In this document: piece after piece, positions 8,882 through 18,206 of the stretch
How positions within the stretch are numbered: the first letter of the stretch is position 1
Layout of the letters: each line of letters starts with the position of its first letter
DNA from: Brevundimonas viscosa
GTDB lineage: Bacteria > Pseudomonadota > Alphaproteobacteria > Caulobacterales > Caulobacteraceae
Direction of reading: 5' to 3'
Assembly (NCBI RefSeq): GCF_900116065.1
Contig: NZ_FOZV01000001.1
Span: 434,001 to 498,000, forward strand
Length of the DNA: 64,000 bases
Made by a program: the position numbers and the translations under genes
The notes under the pieces: generated by a model
The model's database searches: none
Told to the model about the DNA's origin: nothing
Seen by the model: only the letters and a program-made list of their open reading frames with translations

Positions 8882-8982
8882 CGCGCGCTCCGCTTTGTCC
8901 GGCGCCGTACTGTAAAGCTTGTCGGCGCCGCCTGGCCACCCCTTCGCTTGCCCGCGCCGCCGGGGCGTCCTATCCGGGGGCC

Positions 8983-9642
8983 ATGGCCGCTCCCCTGATC
9001 TGCCCCTCCATTCTCGCCAGCGACTTCGCCCGCCTCGGCGAGGAGGTCCGCGCCCTGGAGACCGCCGGCGCCGACTGGATCCACGTCGACGTCATGGACG
9101 GACACTTCGTGCCCAACCTGACCATGGGACCGGACATCGTGAAAGCGATCCGGCCGCATTCGGCCCTGCCTTTCGACGTGCACCTGATGGTCGCGCCCGT
9201 CGACCCGTGGCTGGAGGCTTACCGTGACGCCGGCGCCGACATCCTCACCGTTCATCCCGAAAGCGGTCCGCACCTGCACCGCACCCTGGGCCGCATCCGC
9301 CAGCTCGGCGCCAAGGCGGGCGTGGTGCTGAACCCCGGCACGCCGCTGAACGTGCTCGAGGAGGTCGTCGACCTCGTCGACCTGGTCCTGCTGATGTCAG
9401 TCAATCCCGGCTTCGGCGGCCAGTCCTTCATTCCGTCCTCGCTGCGCAAGATCGAGCGCGCCCGGGCCCTGCTCGACGCCGCCGGCTCTAAGGCGCACCT
9501 GCAGGTCGACGGCGGCGTCACCGCGGCCAACGCCGCCGCCTGCGTCGCCGCCGGAGCCGACGCCCTCGTGGCCGGCTCGTTCGTGTTCAAGGGCGGCGCC
9601 GACGCCTACGCCGCCAACATCCGGGCGCTGAAGGCGGCGTGA
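8983..9642 (+). CDS. rpe: Ribulose-phosphate 3-epimerase
   Basis: Interconverts ribulose 5-phosphate and xylulose 5-phosphate in the pentose phosphate pathway. A 219-residue TIM barrel with the signatures HVDVMDGHFVPNLTMG (metal-binding His/Asp, about 34-49), HLMV near 67, and MSVNPGFGGQSF (about 137-148). The C-terminal phosphate-binding VAGSFVF is present. The stop overlaps the GTG of the heparinase-like gene (GTGA, 9639-9642), so the two are translationally coupled. Confidence 0.97.
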   Translation: MAAPLICPSILASDFARLGEEVRALETAGADWIHVDVMDGHFVPNLTMGPDIVKAIRPHSALPFDVHLMVAPVDPWLEAYRDAGADILTVHPESGPHLHRTLGRIRQLGAKAGVVLNPGTPLNVLEEVVDLVDLVLLMSVNPGFGGQSFIPSSLRKIERARALLDAAGSKAHLQVDGGVTAANAAACVAAGADALVAGSFVFKGGADAYAANIRALKAA

Positions 9643-11450
9643 GTCCGCTCGGTCCCTTCGCCCGCACCGAGGGTTCAGCCCCGCCGCCGGGCGAGATCCC
9701 AGGCCTGCGCGGCGCGCCGATGCGCACGCCGGTGCGCACCGCCGGCCCGACCACCGGGCCGTCGCTCTGGCCCGCCATCGCCGGACGGCTGCTGACCCGC
9801 CAGCTGTGGATCGAGCTCTACGGCCTGCCCGGCTACGCCCAGACCCTGAAGGGCCGCGCCGCGCCCGGCTTCGCCTCCACGCCGCGCGACTTCCGGCCCG
9901 CCGACCCGGCCGTCGGCAAGGGTGTTCTCTCCGGGCGCTTCACCCTCGCCGGCGCGGCGCTCGACGCCCCCGCTCCGGAGGATCCGTTCAACCGCCCCAG
10001 CCCGACCCGGGCCTTCGCCGTCGACCTGCACAGCTTCGCCTGGCTGCCCTCGCTGATGCTGCAGGGAGAGCGCGGCGCGCGGGAGGCCGTGCGGCTGGCC
10101 CTCGTCTGGGGCCAGGTCTTCGCCCGCTGGTCCCCGTTCGCCTGGGACCCGGACATCCTCGCCCGTCGGGCCTTCAACCTGGCCTGCGCCGCCCGTCGCA
10201 TGGGTCAGGTCGCCAGCGAGGCCGAGCGTCTGCGGCTGGCCGACATTCTCGGCCGGCACGGGCGCCAGCTGCTGCGCCCGCCGGGCGGCGTCGCCACGCT
10301 CGCCGAGCGTCTCGTCGCCGCCGCCGTGGTCGGCTGCGCCGTCGCGGGTCCCGGCGGGGCGAGCCTGCGCCGGGCCGCCCTGCGCCGGCTGCCGCGCGCC
10401 CTTGACCGGGCCGTGCTCCCGGACGGCTCCCACGCCAGCCGCAGCCCCGAGGCCGGGCTGGAGCTGCTCCTCGACCTACTCACCCTCGAGGACGGGCTGG
10501 GCCAGGTGTCCGAACCGGTCCCCGAAGCGCTGCAGGCGGCGATCGGGCGGCTCGACCGCGCCGTCCGCCTGAACACCCTGCCGGACGGACGGCTGGCCGC
10601 CTTCCAGGGTGGCGCGGCGTCTTCGCCCGCCCGGATCGCCGCGGCCCTCGGTGAGACCGTCGACGGCCCCGGCGCGGGCGCCTCGGGCGCGGTCGGCGGT
10701 CTCGTCCGCCTGCGCACGCCGCTTCTCACCGTCGTCGCCGACGCCGCCCCTCCGGCCCGTGGACCGTGGTCGTCCGCCGCCTGCGCCCAGCCGCTGGCGC
10801 TGGAGATCCTGTGCGGCAAGGACCGGCTGATCACCGGCTGCGGCTGGACCCCGCGCGCCGCCGACCGTCAGGGGCTGCGCCTGCCGCCGGGCCATTCCAC
10901 CCTGACGCTGGGCGAAACCACCCCCGGCGAGCCGCTCGGCGGCTGGAAGGGCGACCTGCTCGGCCCGAGGCTGGTCGGCCGCCCCCTCCACGTCGAGGTC
11001 CAGCAGCGCGACGGCGAGGGCGCCGTCTGGCTGGAGATCGAGCACGACGGCTGGGTTCACGACTTCGGCCTGCTGCACCAGCGGCGGCTCTACCTCGACC
11101 AGCGGCTGGACGAGCTCCGCGCCGAGGAGCGGCTGCATCCCGCGCCGGGCCAGAAGGACGTGGTCCGCGCCATCGCCGCCCCCTATGCGGTCCGCTTCCA
11201 GCTCGAGCCCGGCGTCCAGGCCTCGCTGGCTCGCGACCGGCGCTCCATCCTGCTGCGCGGCCACTCCGGGCGCGGCTGGTGGTTCCGCACCGACGGGCCG
11301 GACGTGGCCATCGAGCCGTCGGTCCATATCGACGAGGGTTTGACCCGCCGTTCGCTGCAGATCGTGGTGCGCGGCTCGGCCCGGACCGACTCCGAAACCC
11401 GCATCCGCTGGAAGCTCAGCCCCGCCGGAGCCGGCGGCGAACCGACCTGA
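9639..11450 (+). CDS. Heparinase II/III family protein
   Basis: A 603-residue member of the heparinase II/III superfamily: a helical toroid N-terminal half (about 50-330) and a beta-sandwich C-terminal half (about 350-590) containing HSTLTLGE and HDGWVHDFGLLHQRRLYLD segments typical of the family. No signal peptide is seen, so a cytoplasmic or non-classical location is likely; the polysaccharide substrate is unknown. The start GTG overlaps the rpe stop. This neighbour order (rpe, heparinase-like, near purH) recurs in Caulobacterales from general knowledge. Confidence 0.85.
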   Translation: MSPLGPFARTEGSAPPPGEIPGLRGAPMRTPVRTAGPTTGPSLWPAIAGRLLTRQLWIELYGLPGYAQTLKGRAAPGFASTPRDFRPADPAVGKGVLSGRFTLAGAALDAPAPEDPFNRPSPTRAFAVDLHSFAWLPSLMLQGERGAREAVRLALVWGQVFARWSPFAWDPDILARRAFNLACAARRMGQVASEAERLRLADILGRHGRQLLRPPGGVATLAERLVAAAVVGCAVAGPGGASLRRAALRRLPRALDRAVLPDGSHASRSPEAGLELLLDLLTLEDGLGQVSEPVPEALQAAIGRLDRAVRLNTLPDGRLAAFQGGAASSPARIAAALGETVDGPGAGASGAVGGLVRLRTPLLTVVADAAPPARGPWSSAACAQPLALEILCGKDRLITGCGWTPRAADRQGLRLPPGHSTLTLGETTPGEPLGGWKGDLLGPRLVGRPLHVEVQQRDGEGAVWLEIEHDGWVHDFGLLHQRRLYLDQRLDELRAEERLHPAPGQKDVVRAIAAPYAVRFQLEPGVQASLARDRRSILLRGHSGRGWWFRTDGPDVAIEPSVHIDEGLTRRSLQIVVRGSARTDSETRIRWKLSPAGAGGEPT

Positions 11451-11522
11451 CCTTGAGCGGCGAGGGCGGCGGGACCATCTGAGCCGCTTCCGCGTTATGA
11501 CTCTTCCGAACCCAGGACCGCC

Positions 11523-12419
11523 ATGACCCTCGCCGATCCGACCGCCCTGCCCGACGACCTCATCAAGGAGGGCTCCGACGCCGCCTTCATGAAGGACGTG
11601 GTCGAGGCCTCGAAGACCCAGCCCGTGCTGGTCGACTTCTGGGCGACCTGGTGCGGCCCGTGCCGGCAGCTGACGCCGGCGCTGGAGAAGGCCGTTCGCG
11701 CCGCCAAGGGCGCGGTCAAGCTGGTCAAGATCGACGTCGACAGGAACCCGGCCTACGCCGGGCAGCTGCGCGTGCAGTCGATCCCGACGGTCTACGCCTT
11801 CGTCAACGGCCAGCCCGTGGACGGCTTCCAGGGCGCCGTGCCGGAGAGCCAGCTGAAGGCGTTCATCGACAAGCTGACCGGCGGCGCCTCGGGCGATTCC
11901 GACATCGAGCAGCTGCTGTCGCTGGGCGAGGAATCGCTGTCGCTGAACGACCTCGGCGGCGCCGCCCAGGCCTTCGCCCAGGTGCTGACCCTCGAGCCCG
12001 GCCACGAGAAGGCCATCGCCGGCATGGCCCGCGTCTATCTCGCCGACGGCGACCCCGACCAGGCGCGCCAGACCATCGCCATGGCCCCCGCCGACTCGAA
12101 GGACCCGCTGGTCCAGTCGGTGCGCGCCCAGCTGTCGCTCGCTTCGGCCGCCCCGAGCGGCGCGGACGCGGAGCTCGAGGCCCGCCTCGCCGCCGACCCG
12201 AACGACCACGCGGCCCGCTTCGACCTCGCCCAGGCGCGCGCCGCCGCCGGCGACCTCGCCGGCGCCGTCGACCATCTGCTGAAGATCGTCGCCGCCGACC
12301 GCGACTGGAACGACCAGGCCGCCCGCAAGCAGCTGCTGACCGTCTTCGAGGCGGCGGGCGCGAGCTCCGAGGTCGCCCGCGACGGTCGCCGCCGCCTGTC
12401 GTCGCTGCTGTTCGCCTGA
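11523..12419 (+). CDS. cnoX: Thioredoxin-TPR co-chaperone CnoX (YbbN)
   Basis: Chaperedoxin: an N-terminal thioredoxin domain (about 15-125) joined to a C-terminal tetratricopeptide helical domain (about 130-298). In other bacteria it holds unfolding proteins under oxidative stress and passes them to GroEL. The redox motif WCGPC is complete here, with both cysteines (44 and 47), unlike the E. coli protein where the first cysteine is replaced, so thiol exchange activity is expected. It leads a plus-strand run with the LON-domain and Trm112 genes, 10 bases apart each. Confidence 0.92.
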   Translation: MTLADPTALPDDLIKEGSDAAFMKDVVEASKTQPVLVDFWATWCGPCRQLTPALEKAVRAAKGAVKLVKIDVDRNPAYAGQLRVQSIPTVYAFVNGQPVDGFQGAVPESQLKAFIDKLTGGASGDSDIEQLLSLGEESLSLNDLGGAAQAFAQVLTLEPGHEKAIAGMARVYLADGDPDQARQTIAMAPADSKDPLVQSVRAQLSLASAAPSGADAELEARLAADPNDHAARFDLAQARAAAGDLAGAVDHLLKIVAADRDWNDQAARKQLLTVFEAAGASSEVARDGRRRLSSLLFA

Positions 12420-12429
12420 GGAGGGGCCG

Positions 12430-13089
12430 GTGGCTCAGGGATATGTCAGGGCCGCCGACCTGCCGCAGGTCATTCCGGTGTTTCCGCTGGACGGGGTGAT
12501 GCTGCTGCCGCGCGGCCAGCTGCCGCTGAACATCTTCGAGCCGCGCTACCTGAACATGGTCGACGACGCCATGGCCGGGGATCGCATCATCGGCATGATC
12601 CAGCCCTCCGGGGGGCCGCGCCGCCTGCCCAGCCTGTCGCCGGTGGGCTGCGCCGGCCGCATCACCAGCTTCGCAGAGACGTCGGATGGTCGCTATCTGA
12701 TCACCCTGACCGGCTGCTCGCGCTTCCGGGTGCAGGGCGAGCTGCCGGTGCAGACGCCCTACCGCCAGGTGCGCGCCCAGTTCGCGCCCTACGAGTCGGA
12801 TCTCGTCGCGCCGCCGGCCGGCGAGGGCAATCTCGACCGGGAGAACCTGCTGGAGGCGCTGCGGGCCTATCTCGAGACGCGCGGTCTCGACATCGACTGG
12901 GACACCGCCGAGACCGCCCCGCCCGAGGCCCTGGTCAACAGCCTGGCCATGGCCCTGCCGTTCGAGCCGCCGGAAAAGCAGGCCCTGCTCGAGGCGCCCG
13001 ACCTCGACGGCCGCGCCGCCGTGTTGACCGCCCTGATGCGCATCGACGCCGCCGGCGACGGCGACGGCGACATGGGCTCGATCCAGTAG
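12430..13089 (+). CDS. LON substrate-binding domain protein
   Basis: A 219-residue protein consisting only of the LON N-terminal substrate-binding domain, without the AAA+ ATPase or protease parts of Lon. Typical strands include [21 protein letters not shown] and a [15 protein letters not shown] segment. The start is GTG at 12430, 10 bases after the cnoX stop, with AGGAGG spanning that stop as ribosome site. Its link to cnoX suggests a part in protein quality control, but the biochemical role is unproven. Confidence 0.9.
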   Translation: MAQGYVRAADLPQVIPVFPLDGVMLLPRGQLPLNIFEPRYLNMVDDAMAGDRIIGMIQPSGGPRRLPSLSPVGCAGRITSFAETSDGRYLITLTGCSRFRVQGELPVQTPYRQVRAQFAPYESDLVAPPAGEGNLDRENLLEALRAYLETRGLDIDWDTAETAPPEALVNSLAMALPFEPPEKQALLEAPDLDGRAAVLTALMRIDAAGDGDGDMGSIQ

Positions 13090-13099
13090 GAACCCCGAA

Positions 13100-13294
13100 A
13101 TGTCCGACGCCTTCCACACCCCCGCCGCCGTCGATCCGCGCCTGCTCGAGGTGCTGGTCTGCCCCGTCACCCGCGGCCGGCTGACCTACGACCGCGATCG
13201 GCAGGAGCTGGTCTCCAGGGGGGCGAAGCTGGCCTACCCGATCCGCGACGGCGTGCCGATCATGCTGCCCGAAGAGGCCCGCAAGCTGGACTGA
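13100..13294 (+). CDS. Trm112 family zinc-ribbon-like protein
   Basis: A 64-residue Trm112-like protein. In eukaryotes Trm112 activates methyltransferases; small bacterial members (YcaR type) are probable partner proteins. The core [16 protein letters not shown] (about 14-29) and [18 protein letters not shown] (about 44-61) are diagnostic. Only one cysteine is left in the N-terminal motif, so zinc is unlikely to be bound. It lies 10 bases after the LON-domain gene and ends the run; the next gene is convergent. Confidence 0.9.
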   Translation: MSDAFHTPAAVDPRLLEVLVCPVTRGRLTYDRDRQELVSRGAKLAYPIRDGVPIMLPEEARKLD

Positions 13295-13334
13295 ACGCCA
13301 CGGAAGCCGCGCTCAGGCAGCGAGCGGTGGCGCT

Positions 13335-14585
13335 CTACAAGGCCTCGCCGCGCAGCAGCCGCGGCAGGTCGCCCGTGGCCCCGCCGGCCTCGTGCATGAA
13401 GGCGCGGCGCAGGGGAGCGATGCGGTTGACCACGGCGATGCCGACGTCGCGCGCCAGCCGCACCGGCGGCAGGTCGTTGGAGAACAGGCGCACGAAGCCG
13501 TCGAAGCCGGCCGCCAGCGCGACGTTGTCGAAGCGCCGCCAGCGGGCGTAGCGCTCCAGCACCGTCTCCACCCCGATGTCCTCGCCCAGTCGCGCCGCCT
13601 CGACCAGCACCTCGGCGAGGGCGGCGACGTCCTTGAGCCCCATGTTCAGTCCCTGCCCCGCCACGGGGTGCACGCCGTGGGCGGCGTCGCCGACGAGGGC
13701 GATGCGGGGCGCCGTCAGCGCCTCGGCCAGCTGCAGCGACAGCGGATAGACGAAGCGCGGCCCGACCACGGCGACCTCGTCGAGGAAGTCCCCGAAGCGC
13801 CGCATCAGGTGGGCGTGGAAGGCGGCGTCCGAGGCCGTCTTCAGCGCCTCGGCACGGCGCGTGCTTTCGGTCCACACCAGGCTGGCGCGCTGTTCCGTCA
13901 GCGGCAGGATGGCGAACGGCCCGTCCGGCAGGAAGTACTCGTGGGCGACGTTGCCGTGGTCCCGCCCCAGCGCCACGGTCGCCACCACGCCGCTCTGGCC
14001 GTAGCCCCAGCCGAGCGTGTCGATCCCGGCCGCCCGACGCACCGGCGAACCGCGCCCCTCGGCCCCGACCACCAGCGGCGCCTCCAGCGTCGCCCCGTCC
14101 GGGAGGGTCACGATGGCGCGACCCGGGCCGACCTCGACGCCCGATACGGAGGCCGGCGCCCGCACCTCGATGCCGGCAGCGGTCACCGCCTCGGCCAGGG
14201 CTGAGCGGATGCGCCGGTTCTCGACCATGTAGCCCAGCGGCTCGCCGTTGGTCCGGTCGCCGATCTCGTCGGCGTCGAAGCGCAGGAAGGCCGAGGAGGG
14301 CGCCCGCGACGCCGCCCCCGGCCGACGTCCGTCGGTGACGAGGATGCGATCCATCCGGCAGGCGTGCGGCCGGAGCGCCGCGCCGACGCCGAGCGCATCC
14401 AGCATGCGGAAGGTCGAGAAGGCGATCGCCGTCGAGCGGCCGTCGAAGGTCGGGGCCAGTTGCGCATCGAACGGCTGCGGATCGACCACGACGACCTTCA
14501 GTCCGCCCTGCGCCGCCGCCAGGGCGAAGGTCGCGCCGACCAGTCCGGCGCCGGCGATGATGACGTCGTAGGGTTCGCTGCTCAT
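13335..14585 (-). CDS. UbiH/UbiF/Coq6-type ubiquinone biosynthesis hydroxylase
   Basis: FAD-dependent monooxygenase that hydroxylates the benzoquinone ring in ubiquinone synthesis. It has 416 residues, with the Rossmann FAD motif [19 protein letters not shown] near residues 7-25, the DG-type motif [12 protein letters not shown] (about 172-183), and the GD motif [20 protein letters not shown] (about 295-314). Which ring position it attacks cannot be read from sequence. Monocistronic in appearance; its start lies 125 bases from ftsK on the other strand, leaving a shared divergent control region with a CtrA-like box. Confidence 0.92.
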   Translation of the reverse strand: MSSEPYDVIIAGAGLVGATFALAAAQGGLKVVVVDPQPFDAQLAPTFDGRSTAIAFSTFRMLDALGVGAALRPHACRMDRILVTDGRRPGAASRAPSSAFLRFDADEIGDRTNGEPLGYMVENRRIRSALAEAVTAAGIEVRAPASVSGVEVGPGRAIVTLPDGATLEAPLVVGAEGRGSPVRRAAGIDTLGWGYGQSGVVATVALGRDHGNVAHEYFLPDGPFAILPLTEQRASLVWTESTRRAEALKTASDAAFHAHLMRRFGDFLDEVAVVGPRFVYPLSLQLAEALTAPRIALVGDAAHGVHPVAGQGLNMGLKDVAALAEVLVEAARLGEDIGVETVLERYARWRRFDNVALAAGFDGFVRLFSNDLPPVRLARDVGIAVVNRIAPLRRAFMHEAGGATGDLPRLLRGEAL

Positions 14586-14640
14586 GGCCGGGTTGTCGCG
14601 CCGGGACGGGTCCGCGTCCAGTGCGGCATAGGGTCGAGGG

Positions 14641-14657
14641 TAAATGCCCCCTTAACC
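14641..14657 (+). promoter_or_regulatory. CtrA-like box upstream of ftsK
   Basis: TAAA, seven bases, then TTAACC (14652-14657): a one-mismatch version of the CtrA consensus TTAA-N7-TTAA with a perfect second half. It lies 54-70 bases before the ftsK start codon, where a promoter-bound regulator would act. CtrA is the cell-cycle master regulator of this order. Binding is inferred from the sequence only. Confidence 0.5.
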
Positions 14658-14710
14658 CTGCCCGGGCGACAACGGCGGCCGAGTCCCGACCGTCCGGAGT
14701 TTCGTTCCGC

Positions 14711-17104
14711 ATGTCCGCCGCCCTCGTCCTCGGCCAGCGCGCCTGGATCGGCGCCCGCATCCTGTGGGACGCGCCCTTCGTGGTGCGCTTCCGCGGCGTG
14801 CTGCAGGCCCTCCTGGCGGCCTTGCTGCTGGTCGCCCTGCTGTCGTGGAACCCCGCGGACCCCAGCCTCAACGCCGCATCGACGGCCGCCCCGACCAACT
14901 GGCTCGGCGCCAACGGGGCCCTGTTCGCCGACCTGTTCATGCAGTCGCTCGGCCTGGCCGCGTGGCCCGGCGCCCTGCTGCTTGTCGCGTTCGGCCTGGC
15001 GCGGGCGATCGGCGACGCCATCCAGCAGCGGCTGAAGCCGACGCCGGTGAAGGCGCTGTCCGCCACCGGCGGCGTGCTGGCGCTTTCGGCGGCGCTGTCC
15101 GCCCTCGCCCCGCCGGCGGCGTGGCCGCTCGCCGCGGGTCTCGGCGGGCTGTGGGGCGACGCCCTCGTGGGTCTGGTGCGGTGGGCCTGCGAGGCGTTGC
15201 GCTTCGGCGGCGGCTCGATCATCGCGGGCGTCCTGTTCCTCCCGCTGGCGCTGTGGGGCATCGGCTACGCCATCGGCCTGCGCTTTTCCGATCTCTCCGA
15301 GGCGCTGGCCTGGAGCGGATCGCGAAGGGCGGCCCCGCGACGCGCGGAGGCCGCTCCCGCCGCCGCCCCGCGGCCCCGTCGGCCTCGCCCCGAGCCCGAG
15401 CCCGAGCCCGAGCCCGAACCCGGGCACGCCCCGGTCAACCTCGCCCCGGAGCCGGAGGAGATGCCGCCGTGGGACGAGCCGGCGCCCGCGCCGCGCCCCG
15501 CTCGCGCCGCGCCCGAGCCCAGGGTGGCGGCGGTCAAGGCCCCCAAGGCTTCGCGCCGCGAGGTCGACGACGCCCAGGCCGCCTTCGACTTCGCCCGCCC
15601 CGAGGGCGACTTCGACCTGCCGCCGCTGGGCATGCTGTCCAAGCCGGCCAAGCGCGTCGCCGCCGTCGACGAGGAGGCGCTGAAGCAGAACGCCAAGATG
15701 CTCGAGGGCGTGCTGCAGGAGTTCGGCGTGCGCGGCGTCATCGACCAGATCCGCCCCGGCCCCGTGGTCACCCTTTACGAGCTGGTGCCGGCGCCGGGTG
15801 TGAAGCATGGCCGCGTCGTCGCGCTCTCGGACGACATCGCCCGCTCCATGTCGGCCCGCGCCTGCCGCATCAGCGTCGTCCAGGGCCGCAACGCCATCGG
15901 CATCGAACTGCCCAACGCCCGGCGCGAGACCGTCTACCTGCGCGACCTGCTGGCCTCGACCGAGTACGACAAGCCGTCTCACCTGCTGCCGCTGGCGCTG
16001 GGCGAGACCATCGGCGGCGAGCCCTATGTCGCCGACCTCGCGCGCATGCCCCACCTGCTGATCGCCGGCACCACCGGCTCGGGCAAGTCGGTGGGGGTCA
16101 ACGCCATGATCCTCTCGATCCTGTACAAGCTGACGCCCGAGCAGTGCCGCTTCATCATGATCGACCCGAAGATGCTGGAGCTCAGCGTCTACGACGGCAT
16201 CCCGCACCTGCTGGCCCCGGTGGTCACCGATCCCAAGAAGGCGGTCGTCGCCCTGAAATGGACCGTGCGCGAGATGGAGGACCGCTACCGGCGGATGTCC
16301 AAGCTCGGCGTGCGCAACATCGCCAGCTACAACGACCGGGCCCGCGAGGCCCAGGCCAAGGGCGAGCATTTCGAGCGCACGGTCCAGACCGGCTTCGACG
16401 AGCAGGGGCGGCCGGTCTACGAGTCCGAGAAGATCCGCCCCGAGCCCATGCCCTATCTGGTCGTGGTCATGGACGAGATGGCCGACCTGATGCTGGTCGC
16501 CGGCAAGGACGTGGAGGGCGCGGTGCAGCGCCTCGCCCAGATGGCCCGCGCCGCCGGCATTCATCTGATCATGGCCACCCAGCGCCCGTCGGTCGACGTC
16601 ATCACCGGCACCATCAAGGCCAACTTCCCGACCCGGATCAGCTTCCAGGTCACCTCCAAGATCGACAGCCGCACCATCCTCGGCGAGCAGGGCGGCGAAC
16701 AGCTGCTGGGCCAGGGCGACATGCTCTACATGGCCGGCGGCGGCCGCATCACCCGCCTGCACGGCCCCTTCGTCGACGACAAGGAGGTCGAGGCCGTCTG
16801 CAATCACCTGAAAGCCCAGGCGGAGCCGGACTACCTCGACCTGATCACCGACGATCCGGACGGCGACGGCGACAATGCCTTCGGCGACGAGGGCGGCGGC
16901 TCGGGCGACGACCTCTACGACCGCGCCGTGGCCGTGGTCACCCGCGACCGCAAGGCCTCGACCAGCTACATCCAGCGCCGCCTTCAGATCGGCTACAACC
17001 GCGCCGCCTCGCTGATCGAGCGGATGGAGCAGGAGGGCGTGGTCAGCCCCGCCAACCACGCCGGCAAGCGCGACATCCTCGCCGGCCCGCCGCCGATGGT
17101 CTGA
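14711..17104 (+). CDS. ftsK: DNA translocase FtsK
   Basis: Septum-anchored ATPase that pumps DNA toward dif during division and links chromosome segregation to septation. The ATG at 14711 gives 797 residues; an in-frame ATG at 14621 would add 30 non-conserved residues. Order: four membrane segments (about 25-190), a Pro/Glu-rich linker including a PEPEPEP run, then the RecA-like motor with Walker A GTTGSGKS at 453-460 and Walker [12 protein letters not shown] near 590, ending with a winged-helix gamma domain (about 735-795, [17 protein letters not shown]) that reads KOPS sequences. Complete and intact. Confidence 0.97.
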   Translation: MSAALVLGQRAWIGARILWDAPFVVRFRGVLQALLAALLLVALLSWNPADPSLNAASTAAPTNWLGANGALFADLFMQSLGLAAWPGALLLVAFGLARAIGDAIQQRLKPTPVKALSATGGVLALSAALSALAPPAAWPLAAGLGGLWGDALVGLVRWACEALRFGGGSIIAGVLFLPLALWGIGYAIGLRFSDLSEALAWSGSRRAAPRRAEAAPAAAPRPRRPRPEPEPEPEPEPGHAPVNLAPEPEEMPPWDEPAPAPRPARAAPEPRVAAVKAPKASRREVDDAQAAFDFARPEGDFDLPPLGMLSKPAKRVAAVDEEALKQNAKMLEGVLQEFGVRGVIDQIRPGPVVTLYELVPAPGVKHGRVVALSDDIARSMSARACRISVVQGRNAIGIELPNARRETVYLRDLLASTEYDKPSHLLPLALGETIGGEPYVADLARMPHLLIAGTTGSGKSVGVNAMILSILYKLTPEQCRFIMIDPKMLELSVYDGIPHLLAPVVTDPKKAVVALKWTVREMEDRYRRMSKLGVRNIASYNDRAREAQAKGEHFERTVQTGFDEQGRPVYESEKIRPEPMPYLVVVMDEMADLMLVAGKDVEGAVQRLAQMARAAGIHLIMATQRPSVDVITGTIKANFPTRISFQVTSKIDSRTILGEQGGEQLLGQGDMLYMAGGGRITRLHGPFVDDKEVEAVCNHLKAQAEPDYLDLITDDPDGDGDNAFGDEGGGSGDDLYDRAVAVVTRDRKASTSYIQRRLQIGYNRAASLIERMEQEGVVSPANHAGKRDILAGPPPMV
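15388..15421 (+). repeat. 6-bp tandem repeat inside ftsK
   Basis: Five to six copies of CCCGAG encode alternating Pro-Glu in the FtsK linker. The reading frame is kept whatever the copy number, so length change by slippage would only alter linker length. Confidence 0.85.
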
Positions 17105-17280
17105 TACGGGCAGGCAACGGACCGGCTGCAACGGCGTTCGTCAGGGCCGCCGTCGGCCGCCTGAACCTGAACGGGGCTTCATCGCGGCGCCGGAATATGG
17201 TCAGGCTGGGGTCATCGCCTCGCCAGACCCCTCCGGCATGACGGCCTGATCGACAACCATCCCGAACGGGAGAGAAGCTC

Positions 17281-17913
17281 ATGACCGTCTCGCGCCGCGC
17301 CTTCGCCCTCGGCTCCGCCGCCCTCGCCGCGGTCGCCGCCCTGCCGGCCCACGCCCAGTCGGGGCTGTCCGCCGAGGACCGCGCTGTCCTGCAGCGGGCC
17401 CAGACCTACCTGCAGAACCTGACCTCGGCCCAAGGAACCTTCGTCGAGACCTCGGGCGCCCAGCGCCGCGAGGGTCACTTCTGGCTGCAGCGCCCCGGCA
17501 AGATGCGCTTCGAGTACACGCGGCCCGAGGGGCTGCTGGTGGTCTCCGACGGCTCGAACGTGAAGCGCTACGATCCGCGACTCGACGTGTTCCGCCAGGT
17601 GCCGCTGAGCCAGACCCCGCTGTCCACCTTCCTCGCCCGCAATGTGCGGCTCGACCAGGGCGTGCGCATCGACCGCATCACCCGCATGCAGTCGGGCGCC
17701 TTCGCCATCGTCGCCCGCGACTCGCGTCGCCCGAACGACGGCCAGGTCATCCTGTCCTTCGCCGGCGATCCGCTGCGCCTGCACGAGTGGACCATCGTCG
17801 ACGCGCAGGGCGCCCGCACCCGCACCCAGCTGACTTCGCTCCGCCCCGCCTCCGGCCTGTCGTCCAGCCTGTTCCAGCTGCGCGATCCGACCCGCCGGCC
17901 GCGCCGGAACTAG
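17281..17913 (+). CDS. lolA: Outer-membrane lipoprotein carrier LolA
   Basis: Periplasmic chaperone that takes lipoproteins from LolCDE to the outer membrane. 210 residues, with the family pattern LQNLTSAQGTFVE near 42-54 and the strand MRFEYTRPEGLLVVSDG near 76-92. The N-terminal leader (MTVSRRAFALGSAALAAVAA) carries SRRAFA, a twin-arginine-like motif, before a moderately hydrophobic core and a cut near AHAQ, so export may use Tat rather than Sec. It starts 176 bases after ftsK, with no clear terminator between them, and is followed by a candidate sRNA. Confidence 0.9.
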   Translation: MTVSRRAFALGSAALAAVAALPAHAQSGLSAEDRAVLQRAQTYLQNLTSAQGTFVETSGAQRREGHFWLQRPGKMRFEYTRPEGLLVVSDGSNVKRYDPRLDVFRQVPLSQTPLSTFLARNVRLDQGVRIDRITRMQSGAFAIVARDSRRPNDGQVILSFAGDPLRLHEWTIVDAQGARTRTQLTSLRPASGLSSSLFQLRDPTRRPRRN

Positions 17914-17930
17914 GCGCGCCGCGCCGCGGT

Positions 17931-17960
17931 TTGACTTTTTCCGCCGACCGTGGCACTTTC
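17931..17960 (+). promoter_or_regulatory. Candidate promoter for the RNA at 17965
   Basis: TTGACT (17931-17936) is a good -35 match, and GCACTTTC (17953-17960) partly fits the Caulobacter housekeeping -10 pattern GCTANAWC. A similar arrangement (TTGAC, 13 bases, CGTGG, then TTTCGC) occurs upstream of rho on the other strand. Inferred from sequence alone. Confidence 0.4.
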
Positions 17961-17964
17961 GCAA

Positions 17965-18067
17965 CAGGTCGGTGGGAGCCGGTCGGACCCGCTTCGGATT
18001 TCATCCCCTTCCCGGCGGCGAGAGAGACGAACCTTGCAGCGCCCGGCCCCGCGCCGGGCGCTTTTTT
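17965..18067 (+). ncRNA. Candidate small RNA between lolA and xthA
   Basis: A segment of about 100 bases with a promoter-like sequence in front, a GGTC/GACC hairpin (about 17967-17990) at its 5' end, a purine-rich GAGAGAGACGA single-stranded stretch, and a strong intrinsic terminator at its 3' end. No open frame with a ribosome site fits inside. It does not match the SRP RNA core that I can recall. The 5' end is a guess from promoter spacing. It could instead be a long 3' UTR of lolA. Confidence 0.4.
18039..18067 (+). terminator. Strong intrinsic terminator
   Basis: Stem GCGCCCGGC (18039-18047) pairs with GCCGGGCGC (18053-18061) around a 5-base loop and is followed by six Ts (18062-18067). 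This is the clearest rho-independent terminator in the window. Confidence 0.88.
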
Positions 18068-18087
18068 GCGTAGGGTCGGGCGCTATC

Positions 18088-18108
18088 GCGATCGACGCGG
18101 TCGATCGC
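18088..18108. repeat. Perfect inverted repeat
   Basis: GCGATCGAC and GTCGATCGC flank GCG, a perfect 9-bp dyad downstream of the terminator and 99 bases before xthA. It could be an operator for xthA or a REP-like remnant. Confidence 0.55.
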
Positions 18109-18156
18109 TGCTTGAGCGCCGCTGGAGCGCGCCGGGTCGATCCAAAGGGCGGCGCG

Positions 18157-18185
18157 AGGCGTCAAAAGGCGGAGCCTTTTGGACG
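18157..18185. repeat. Near-perfect hairpin before xthA
   Basis: GCGTCAAAAGGC pairs with GCCTTTTGGACGC across GGA, with one bulged G. It ends 21 bases before the xthA start codon, so it would lie in the xthA leader if transcription begins upstream. The AAAAGGC core resembles dispersed palindromes in related genomes, but only one copy is present here. Confidence 0.55.
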
Positions 18186-18206
18186 CGCTCCCGCTAGGAA
18201 GCCGCC

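Noticed and set aside
9639..11450. Heparinase-like gene as sign of a polysaccharide utilisation locus
   Set aside because: No TonB receptor, sulfatase or other carbohydrate enzyme is near; the neighbours are housekeeping genes and the arrangement looks ancestral for the order.
15388..15421. Possible CRISPR-like or VNTR array
   Set aside because: It is a short in-frame Pro-Glu repeat in the FtsK linker, without spacers.
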